DNA from: Agrococcus beijingensis
Lineage (GTDB): Bacteria; Actinomycetota; Actinomycetes; Actinomycetales; Microbacteriaceae
Assembly: GCF_030758955.1 (NCBI RefSeq)
Contig: NZ_CP132360.1
Coordinates: 546,447 to 610,446, forward strand
Reading direction: 5' to 3'
DNA length: 64,000 bases
Part shown: positions 56,305-64,000 of the stretch, piece after piece
Numbering within the stretch: the stretch's first letter is position 1
Layout: every line of letters begins with the position of its first letter
Program-made: the position numbers and the translations under genes
The notes under the pieces: generated by a model
The model's input: only the letters and a program-made list of their open reading frames with translations
Database searches by the model: none
Told to the model about the DNA's origin: nothing

Positions 56305-57237
56305 TCACACCTTCCTGAGCAGCACGCTCCTGATCGAGTGGTCGTCGGCCTTCCGCAGCACCAGGTCGGCGCGCGAGCGGGTCGGCAGGATGTGCGAGAC
56401 CAGGTTCGGCCCGTTGATGGTGTCCCACATCTCGGAGGAGTAGGCGCGCGCCTGCGCGTCGGACATCGAGGCGAAGCGGTGGAAGTACGACTGCGGATCC
56501 TGGAACGCGGTCGCCTTCAGCGCGAAGAAGCGCTCGACGTACCACTCGCGGATCGCGCTCGTGCGCGCATCCACGTAGACCGAGAAGTCGAAGAGGTCGG
56601 AGACCGCCAGGTGCGCTCCCGAGGGCGGCGGCTGCAGCACGTTGAGGCCCTCGACGACGAGGATGTCGGGCCGGCGCACGACGATCTCCTCGCCCGGCAC
56701 GATGTCGTAGGTCAGGTGCGAGTAGACGGGCGCCCGCACCTCGGCGGCCCCCGACTTCACGCGCGTCACGAACTGCAGCAGCGCACGCCGGTCGTACGAC
56801 TCGGGGAAGCCCTTGCGGTGCATGATGCCGCGCTGCTCGAGCACCCGGTTCGGGTGCAGGAAGCCGTCGGTGGTCATCAGGTCGACCTTGGGCGAGCCCT
56901 CCCAGCGCTTCAGCAGCTCCTGCAGCAGCCGCGCCGTGGTCGACTTGCCGACGGCGACCGACCCGGCGACACCGATCACGAACGGGGTGGGATGCGTCGG
57001 GGCACCCAGGAAGCCGGTGGTCTCGCGGTGGAGGCGGGCCGCCGACTCCTGATACAGGCTGATCAGGCGGGAGAGCGGCAGGTACACCTCGGCGACCTCG
57101 CGCAGCTCGAGGCGGTCGCCGGTGCCGCGGAGCCGCCGCACCTCGGCCTCGGCGAGCGGGTCGGGCATGCGGGGAGCGAGCCGTGCCCAGTCGGCTCGGT
57201 CGATCTCGACGAACGGCGACTGGATCGGGTGCGACAT
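56305..57237 (-). CDS. coaA: Pantothenate kinase, type I
   Basis: 310-aa CoaA phosphorylating pantothenate in the first step of CoA synthesis. P-loop [27 protein letters not shown] and VVEGLNVLQ are conserved. Start ATG 57237 ([14 protein letters not shown]) is preferred to upstream codons. TAGGCT lies eight bases upstream on its strand. Only 34 bases separate its start from glmS on the other strand. Confidence 0.96.
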   Translation of the reverse strand: MSHPIQSPFVEIDRADWARLAPRMPDPLAEAEVRRLRGTGDRLELREVAEVYLPLSRLISLYQESAARLHRETTGFLGAPTHPTPFVIGVAGSVAVGKSTTARLLQELLKRWEGSPKVDLMTTDGFLHPNRVLEQRGIMHRKGFPESYDRRALLQFVTRVKSGAAEVRAPVYSHLTYDIVPGEEIVVRRPDILVVEGLNVLQPPPSGAHLAVSDLFDFSVYVDARTSAIREWYVERFFALKATAFQDPQSYFHRFASMSDAQARAYSSEMWDTINGPNLVSHILPTRSRADLVLRKADDHSIRSVLLRKV

Positions 57238-57271
57238 CGCTCGCGAGCCTATCGCCGGTAGGATCGGTGGC
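57238..57271. promoter_or_regulatory. 34-base divergent promoter region coaA/glmS
   Basis: TAGGCT on the minus strand (57251-57246) is eight bases from the coaA ATG; TAGGAT on the plus strand (57259-57264) is seven bases from the glmS ATG. There is no room for Shine-Dalgarno sequences, so both messages are probably leaderless and their polymerases would overlap. Confidence 0.65.
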
Positions 57272-59116
<1,845 letters not shown>

Positions 59117-59149
59117 CGCTGCCGTTCTGCGGATGAGCGGGGCCGGGTC

Positions 59150-59515
59150 GTGATCGTCGGGCTCGGTGTCGACGTCGTCGACCTCGCCCGCTTCGAGCGC
59201 GCGGTCACCCGCACGCCGGCGCTGAAGCCGCGGCTGTTCGCGCCGGAGGAGCTCGAGGTCGACGGCGCCGAGCGGCCCGTGCACTCGCTGGCCGCGCGGT
59301 TCGCCGCGAAGGAGGCCGCGTTCAAGGCGCTCGGCGCGCACTCCGGGATGCGCTGGGTCGACCTGGTGGTCGTGCAGGGCGACGACGGCGCCCCGGCCCT
59401 CGATCTGCGCGGCACGGCGGCGGCGCAGGCCGCGTCGATCGGCGCCGCGCGCATCCACCTGTCGATGAGCCACGACGCCGGCATCGCGACCGCGACGGTC
59501 ATCGCGGAGTCCTGA
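59150..59515 (+). CDS. acpS: Holo-acyl-carrier-protein synthase
   Basis: 121-aa AcpS that attaches phosphopantetheine from CoA to ACP. Metal-binding GVDVVDLARFE and LAARFAAKEAAFKALG are conserved. GTG start at 59150; RBS not evident. One-base overlap with alr-tsaE. CoA supply (coaA) and its use (acpS) lie two genes apart. Confidence 0.95.
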   Translation: MIVGLGVDVVDLARFERAVTRTPALKPRLFAPEELEVDGAERPVHSLAARFAAKEAAFKALGAHSGMRWVDLVVVQGDDGAPALDLRGTAAAQAASIGAARIHLSMSHDAGIATATVIAES

Positions 59516-61602
59516 TGCGGGTCGAGATCGATGCGGCGGCGATCGCCGCGAACGTCGCGCTGCTCGGTGAGCGCGCCGGAGTGCCGGTGTGCGGTGTCGT
59601 GAAGGGCGACGGCTACGGGCACGGCGCGGTCGTCGCGGCGCGCGCGATGCTCGACGGGGGAGCGACCATGCTCGGCGTCGTCGACCTCGCCGAGGCCCTG
59701 GCGCTCCGTGCGGCCGGCATCGACGCGCCGCTGCTCGCCTGGCTGCACGGGGCACGCACCGACTTCTCGCTCGCGGCCCGCCACGGCATCGAGGTCGCCG
59801 TCTCGTCGATCGAGCAGCTCGACGCCGCCGCGGCCGCCGGCGCCGTCATCCACCTCAAGGTCGACACCGGGCTCGGCCGCAACGGCATCGCCCGCGGCGA
59901 CCGGGCAGCCGCGATCGCTCGAGCGATCGCGCTGGCCGACGACGGCGCTCGCATCCGCGGCGTCATGTCGCACCTCGCCGGCACGAGCCGCGACGCCGAC
60001 CTCGCCCAGGCCGCCGACTTCGCGGCGGCCTGCGCCGCCGCCGAGCCGCTCGGCATCGAGGTGCGGCACCTCGCCGGCTCGGCGGCCGCGATCGCGCTGC
60101 CCGAGGCGCGCTTCGACATGGTGCGCATCGGCATGGCCGCCTACGGGGTCGACCCGACCGGCCCCGGCGCCGGCGACGGGCGCGAGGCCGCGGCGCTCGG
60201 CCTGCGCCCGGCGATGCGGGTGACCGCCGACTTCGTCGAAGGGATCGCCGACGGCGGGCTCGACGCCGGCCTGCTGCCGGCGCTCGGCGCTCCCGTGCTG
60301 GTCGGCGGCCAGCTCGCGCACGCGGTCGAGATCGGCCCGCGACGCCTGCGCATCGCCCCCGCGCTGAGCGGCGAGGGCGTGCTGTGGGGCGACCCGGCCG
60401 GTGCCCGCGGCGACGCGTCGGGCGTCGGGGAGCCCAGCGCGGACGCCTGGGCCGCAGCGGCCGGCACCATCACCTACGAGGTCGTGACGCGGATGGGCGC
60501 CGCCCGGCTCGGCGCCGGGGTCGTCGCGCAGACCCCCGAGACCGCACCGCGCCGAGTGCTCGAGCTCGGGCTCGACGGCGAGCCGCGCCACCTGATCGGC
60601 GAGCTGGTCGGCGTCAAGCGCGTCGAGGCAGGGCTCGGCGTCTCCTACGGAGGCACGTACGTCACCCCCGCGCCCACGACGCTCGCGCTCGTCGGCCTCG
60701 GCTACGCCGACGGCATCGCCCGCAGCGCGTCCGGCCGGCCGGTGCAGCTCGACGGCGTGGCCTTCCCCATCCGGGGCCGCGTGGCGATGGACCAGGTCGT
60801 GCTCGACGTGGGCGACCACCCCGTGACGGTCGGCGAGCCCGTGACGCTCGCCCACGCATCCGCCCCCGAGCTGAGCGCGATGGTCGGCCCCCGCGTCGCG
60901 GTCGAGGTGGCCGGCACGGTGCCCGACGGCGACGCGATGGAGCTGCTGGGGGAGCGCATCGGCCGGGTGCTGCGCGCGGGCGACGCGGTGCTGCTGATCG
61001 GTCCGCTCGGCGCCGGCAAGACCACCCTCACGCGCGGCATCGGCCGGGCGCTGGGCGCGCGCGGCACCGTGCAGAGCCCCACCTTCGTCATCGCCCGCAC
61101 GCACCGCACCGCGGCCGGCCCCGACCTGCAGCACGTCGACGCCTACCGGCTCGGCGACGAGGCCGAGCTCGACGACCTCGACCTCGACCTCGACGGCGCC
61201 ATCACGGTCGCCGAGTGGGGCGCGCCGCTCGAGCACGCGCTCGACTCGTGGCTGAGGGTCGAGATCGCGCGCCCCGAGCTCGCCGGCGGCACCGCGCTCG
61301 CCGGTGGCACCGCGCTCGCCGGTGGCACCGAGCTCGCCGGTGGCCTCGCAGGCCTGGGCGATGCCGCGCTCGCCGGTGGTCAACAGCCCTCCGATGGCAC
61401 CGCGGCGACCGACGACGCCGACGCGCTCGACGCCGCGCCACGGCGGGTGCGGCTGCGCGGGCACGGCCCGGCGTGGGACGCCGCGCGCGTGCGCTCGCTC
61501 GTCGCGACCGGGGGTGCCGACCCCTTCCACCATCTCCGACCCGGTGCACCGGGTCGGAATCGGTGGAACGGGTCCGCGATCGACACGCAGGGAGGCGCAT
61601 GA
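59515..61602 (+). CDS. alr-tsaE: Alanine racemase-TsaE fusion with duplicated beta-domain features
   Basis: 695-aa bifunctional protein. Residues 1-230: PLP barrel with Lys30 (VVKGDGYGHG), making D-Ala for peptidoglycan. Residues about 365-475: C-terminal beta-domain with catalytic Tyr378 (GVSYGGTYV), GLGYADG and MDQ. Between them (about 240-330) is an extra segment that itself ends like an alanine racemase C-terminus (VLWGDP, then GTITYEVVTRMG), suggesting a partial domain duplication. Residues 485-580: TsaE, P-loop GPLGAGKTT, SPTFVI, HVDAYRL and AEWG, the ATPase of t6A synthesis. The tail carries an 18-base repeat (ALAGGT) and a region encoded by a 56-base palindrome. alr-tsaE fusions are known in actinobacteria. 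ATG overlaps acpS by one base. Confidence 0.92.
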   Translation: MRVEIDAAAIAANVALLGERAGVPVCGVVKGDGYGHGAVVAARAMLDGGATMLGVVDLAEALALRAAGIDAPLLAWLHGARTDFSLAARHGIEVAVSSIEQLDAAAAAGAVIHLKVDTGLGRNGIARGDRAAAIARAIALADDGARIRGVMSHLAGTSRDADLAQAADFAAACAAAEPLGIEVRHLAGSAAAIALPEARFDMVRIGMAAYGVDPTGPGAGDGREAAALGLRPAMRVTADFVEGIADGGLDAGLLPALGAPVLVGGQLAHAVEIGPRRLRIAPALSGEGVLWGDPAGARGDASGVGEPSADAWAAAAGTITYEVVTRMGAARLGAGVVAQTPETAPRRVLELGLDGEPRHLIGELVGVKRVEAGLGVSYGGTYVTPAPTTLALVGLGYADGIARSASGRPVQLDGVAFPIRGRVAMDQVVLDVGDHPVTVGEPVTLAHASAPELSAMVGPRVAVEVAGTVPDGDAMELLGERIGRVLRAGDAVLLIGPLGAGKTTLTRGIGRALGARGTVQSPTFVIARTHRTAAGPDLQHVDAYRLGDEAELDDLDLDLDGAITVAEWGAPLEHALDSWLRVEIARPELAGGTALAGGTALAGGTELAGGLAGLGDAALAGGQQPSDGTAATDDADALDAAPRRVRLRGHGPAWDAARVRSLVATGGADPFHHLRPGAPGRNRWNGSAIDTQGGA
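61279..61350 (+). repeat. 18-base tandem repeat in the TsaE tail
   Basis: Four units starting at 61279, 61297, 61315 and 61333 (CTCGCCGGTGGCACCGCG and variants); a further partial copy at 61366. In frame, encoding LAGGTA-type hexapeptides. Confidence 0.9.
61519..61574. repeat. 56-base near-perfect palindrome at the alr-tsaE 3' end
   Basis: The inner 24 bases (61535-61558) are a perfect palindrome. Outer 13-base arms (61519-61531 and 61562-61574) match at 12 positions, separated from the core by ATC on both sides. The whole is symmetric and could form a long cruciform or mRNA hairpin within coding sequence, 25 bases before the tsaB start. Confidence 0.9.
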
Positions 61603-62261
61603 TGGTCGAGCAGGTCGAGCAGGGGGCCGCGCAGGCCGAGCACGGGGAAGCGGCAGAGCAGCGGACGGCGGCTCGGCCGCTGCGGCCCGGGCGGCTGATC
61701 CTCGCGATCGACACCTCGCTGGGCACGTCCGTGGCGGTGACCGACGGCGATGCCGTGGTCTTCCGCGAGCACGCCGACGACCGCCGCGGCCACGCCGAGC
61801 ACCTCGGCGGCATGCTCGAGCGCGCGCTCGAGGGGCGTCGCGGCTCGATCGGGCTCGTGGTCGCCGGCATGGGGCCGGGGGCGTTCACGGGCCTCCGCGT
61901 CGGCATCGCCGCCGCGCGGGCGGTCGCGCTCGGCCTCGGCGTGCCCTGCCGCGGCATCGCCAGCCACCAGGGCGTCACCGACGGCAGCGCGCAGGTGACG
62001 ACGGATGTGCGGCGCCGGGAGCGCGCGTGGAGCGTCGTCGTCGACGGGGTCGTCGCCGACGGGCCGCACCTGGCGCCGGCGGATGCGGTGCCTGCCCCCA
62101 GCGGAGCGCACGCCGGGCTGCCGCGGCTCGATGCCGAGGCGATCGACGCGGCGCTGCTCGCGGGCGCCGTCGCGCGGGGCGCCAGCGACATCGCGCAGGC
62201 GCTCTACCTGCGCGACGCCGACGCCGTGCCGTCGGCCGGCCCGAAGCGGGTGTCGCAGTGA
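61599..62261 (+). CDS. tsaB: tRNA t6A biosynthesis protein TsaB
   Basis: 220-aa ASKHA-fold scaffold that pairs with Tsa[16 protein letters not shown] and [20 protein letters not shown] are diagnostic. The N-terminal 35 residues are an extra Glu/Ala/Gln segment, and the C-terminal half is shortened compared with many TsaB. ATG 61599 (after GGGAGG) or 61602; it overlaps the alr-tsaE stop. Confidence 0.94.
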   Translation: MMVEQVEQGAAQAEHGEAAEQRTAARPLRPGRLILAIDTSLGTSVAVTDGDAVVFREHADDRRGHAEHLGGMLERALEGRRGSIGLVVAGMGPGAFTGLRVGIAAARAVALGLGVPCRGIASHQGVTDGSAQVTTDVRRRERAWSVVVDGVVADGPHLAPADAVPAPSGAHAGLPRLDAEAIDAALLAGAVARGASDIAQALYLRDADAVPSAGPKRVSQ

Positions 62262-62737
62262 GCGCGGCACCGCAGGTCGCCGACGCCGGCGGTGTGCGCA
62301 TCCGCACCGCCGACGTCGCCGACCTCGACGCGATCATGGCCATCGAGCGCGCGTCGTTCGCCGCCAGCGCGTGGGAGCGCGACACCATGCGCGCCGAGCT
62401 CGGCAGCGAGTGGGGCCGCTACATCATCGCCGTCGACAACGAGGGGCGCTCGCTCGGCTACGCGGGCCTGCGCGCGGTGGGCGTCGAGGGCGACGTGCAG
62501 ACGATCGCCGTCGACGCAGAGGCGCGCGGCCGCGGCATCGGCCGCGCGCTGCTGGCCGAGCTGCTCGCCGAGGCGGGCCGCCGCGGCGTGCGCGAGCTGT
62601 TCCTCGAGGTGCGCGCCGACAACCCCGTCGCCCGCGCGCTGTACGAGTCGGTGGGCTTCCGCGAGATCGGCGTGCGGCCCCGCTACTACCAGCCGGAGGA
62701 CGTCGACGCCGTGGTCATGAAGCGAGAGGCATCCTGA
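62258..62737 (+). CDS. rimI: Ribosomal-protein-alanine N-acetyltransferase RimI
   Basis: 159-aa GNAT acetyltransferase. The acetyl-CoA loop is [40 protein letters not shown] is typical of RimI, which acetylates the N-terminus of S18. GTG start in a GTGA overlap with tsaB; TGATG overlap with tsaD. Confidence 0.93.
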   Translation: MSAAPQVADAGGVRIRTADVADLDAIMAIERASFAASAWERDTMRAELGSEWGRYIIAVDNEGRSLGYAGLRAVGVEGDVQTIAVDAEARGRGIGRALLAELLAEAGRRGVRELFLEVRADNPVARALYESVGFREIGVRPRYYQPEDVDAVVMKREAS

Positions 62738-63813
62738 TGCGGGCAGCGACGACGGCACCGGTGGTGCTCGGCATCGAGACGAGCTGCGACGAGACGGGCG
62801 TGGGTATCGTGCGCGGCACCGAGCTGCTCGCCAACCGCATCGCCTCGTCGATGGAGCTGCACGCCCGCTTCGGCGGCGTCGTGCCCGAGATCGCCGCCCG
62901 AGCGCACCTCGAGCAGATGCAGCCGACCATCGAGGGGGCGCTCGCCGACGCCGGGCTGACGCTCGACGACATCGACGCGATCGCGGTCACCGCCGGCCCC
63001 GGCCTCGCCGGAGCGCTGATGGTGGGCATCGGCGCCGCCAAGGGCCTCGCCGCCGCCCGTGAGCTGCCGCTCTACGGCGTCAACCACCTGGTGGGGCACG
63101 TGGCTGCCGACGTGCTGTCCGGCGCGCCGCTCGAGCTGCCCACCATCGCCCTGCTCGTCTCCGGCGGCCACACCTCGCTGCTGCTCGTGCGCGACCTCGC
63201 GGGCGACGTCGAGCTGCTGGGAGAGACCATCGACGACGCGGCCGGCGAGGCCTTCGACAAGACGGCGCGGCTGCTCGGCCTCTCCTACCCGGGCGGCCCG
63301 TCGATCGACGCCGCCGCCATCGGCGGCGACCCGGCCGCCATCGCCTTCCCGCGCGGGCTCACGGCGCCCAAGGATCGCGATCGGCACCGCTGGAACTTCT
63401 CGTTCTCGGGCCTCAAGACCGCCGTGGCGCGCCACGTCGAGCGCGCCGAGGCGGCGGCGGAGGCCCTGCCGGTCGCCGACGTCGCCGCCAGCTTCCGCGA
63501 GGCGGTCGTCGACGTGCTGGTCGCCAAGGCGCTCGACGCCTGCGCCGCGCACGGCATCCCGCGCCTGCTGCTCGGCGGCGGCGTGGTCGCCAACCGTCGG
63601 CTGCGCGAGGTCGCGACCGAGCGCGCCGAGGCGGCCGGCGTCACCCTGCGCATCCCGCCGCTCGAGCTCTGCACCGACAACGGCGCGATGATCGCCGCGG
63701 TCGGCGCCATGCTCGTCGCGCGCGGCGATGCGCCGAGCCCCGCAGGCTTCGCGGCCGAGTCGACCCTCGAGGCCGACGTCGTGCAGGTCGTCGACGATGC
63801 GTCGACACGGTGA
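62737..63813 (+). CDS. tsaD: tRNA N6-adenosine threonylcarbamoyltransferase TsaD
   Basis: 358-aa catalytic subunit for t6A37 in ANN-decoding tRNAs. [15 protein letters not shown], the metal-binding [19 protein letters not shown] and [13 protein letters not shown] are present, with CTDNGAMIA near the end. With TsaE (fused to Alr) and TsaB upstream the t6A complex is complete apart from TsaC. Confidence 0.97.
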   Translation: MRAATTAPVVLGIETSCDETGVGIVRGTELLANRIASSMELHARFGGVVPEIAARAHLEQMQPTIEGALADAGLTLDDIDAIAVTAGPGLAGALMVGIGAAKGLAAARELPLYGVNHLVGHVAADVLSGAPLELPTIALLVSGGHTSLLLVRDLAGDVELLGETIDDAAGEAFDKTARLLGLSYPGGPSIDAAAIGGDPAAIAFPRGLTAPKDRDRHRWNFSFSGLKTAVARHVERAEAAAEALPVADVAASFREAVVDVLVAKALDACAAHGIPRLLLGGGVVANRRLREVATERAEAAGVTLRIPPLELCTDNGAMIAAVGAMLVARGDAPSPAGFAAESTLEADVVQVVDDASTR

Positions 63814-63871
63814 GGCGGATGCACAGGGCGGCCTGGCAGGATCGGACGGAGCACGCAGGGGGAGGCAGGGC

Positions 63872-64000
63872 ATGAGCTCGACGACATGGCAGCCGCAGGG
63901 CTCGGAGGAGCCGCAGCAGCCGCCGCAGGCCGTTCAGCAGCCGGCGGCGCCGCCCGCGCAGGGCCAATACGCGCAGGGCCAGTACGCACCTGCTGGCCAG
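63872..64000 (+). CDS. Pro/Gln-rich protein, N-terminal fragment (cut by window edge)
   Basis: Frame open from ATG 63872 to the last base (43 codons): MSSTTWQPQGSEEPQQPPQA, then Pro/Ala/Gln and two AQGQYA-type repeats. GGGGAGGCAGGG precedes the ATG. Such P/Q/Y-rich leaders precede TM domains in many actinobacterial membrane proteins (DUF4190/DUF4870 type), but the identity cannot be told from this part. Confidence 0.6.
   Translation, partial: MSSTTWQPQGSEEPQQPPQAVQQPAAPPAQGQYAQGQYAPAGQ

Noticed and set aside
57238..57271. glmS ribozyme upstream of glmS
   Set aside because: Only 34 bases separate glmS from coaA; the ribozyme needs far more.

Overview
The window is GC-rich, densely packed DNA from a chromosome of an actinobacterium. 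The gene order (rpsL-rpsG-fusA-tuf, S10-spc-alpha and L13-S9-glmM clusters), GTG/TTG starts, the SCO4848-like and MT0933-like small proteins and the mannitol PTS suggest the family Microbacteriaceae, perhaps close to Agrococcus. The family is an inference from content and style; no search was run.

Layout. 1-8.5 kb: the 3' part of a type VII secretion (T7SS) locus: an EccC/EssC-type motor ATPase with an N-terminal FHA domain (cut by the left edge), a 4-TM protein, two small WXG100-type proteins driven by near-identical promoters, a 405-aa putative substrate and two unknown proteins. 8.5-13.2 kb: rpsL, rpsG, fusA, tuf. 13.2-26.5 kb: an accessory island between tuf and rpsJ. It holds a leaderless nucleotidyltransferase-like gene, small proteins, OsmC, an IclR regulator divergent from hutH-hutU-hutI, a type III polyketide synthase-methyltransferase-FAD monooxygenase mini-cluster, hutG on the opposite strand, and an MT0933-like small protein.

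26.5-39.3 kb: the S10 and spc operons (rpsJ to rplO, without rpsN), secY, adk, map. 39.3-43.8 kb: a second insertion, ptsH-mtlA-mtlF-mtlD (mannitol uptake and oxidation) plus a DUF3419/BtaA-like gene. 43.8-47 kb: infA, rpmJ, rpsM, rpsK, rpoA, rplQ (no rpsD). 47-52.1 kb: a GH15 glycosidase, truA, a HAD phosphatase and a DivIVA-like coiled-coil protein. 52.1-64 kb: rplM, rpsI, glmM, a CGNR-like regulator, an EamA exporter, coaA divergent from glmS, then the tightly overlapped acpS, alr-tsaE fusion, tsaB, rimI, tsaD run and the start of a P/Q-rich protein.

How it works together. Most of the window is translation machinery plus essential precursors: CoA, UDP-GlcNAc, D-alanine, acyl carrier protein activation and the t6A tRNA modification. 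Accessory blocks sit at three breakpoints of this conserved backbone: T7SS before rpsL, hut/PKS between tuf and rpsJ, mannitol between map and infA. Recurrent sequence-level themes are leaderless promoters (TANNNT, six bases, start codon), in-frame short tandem repeats inside genes, perfect GC-rich hairpins between operons, and an over-represented, strand-biased GCGGATGCG motif. No rRNA, tRNA, IS element or CRISPR array was seen.
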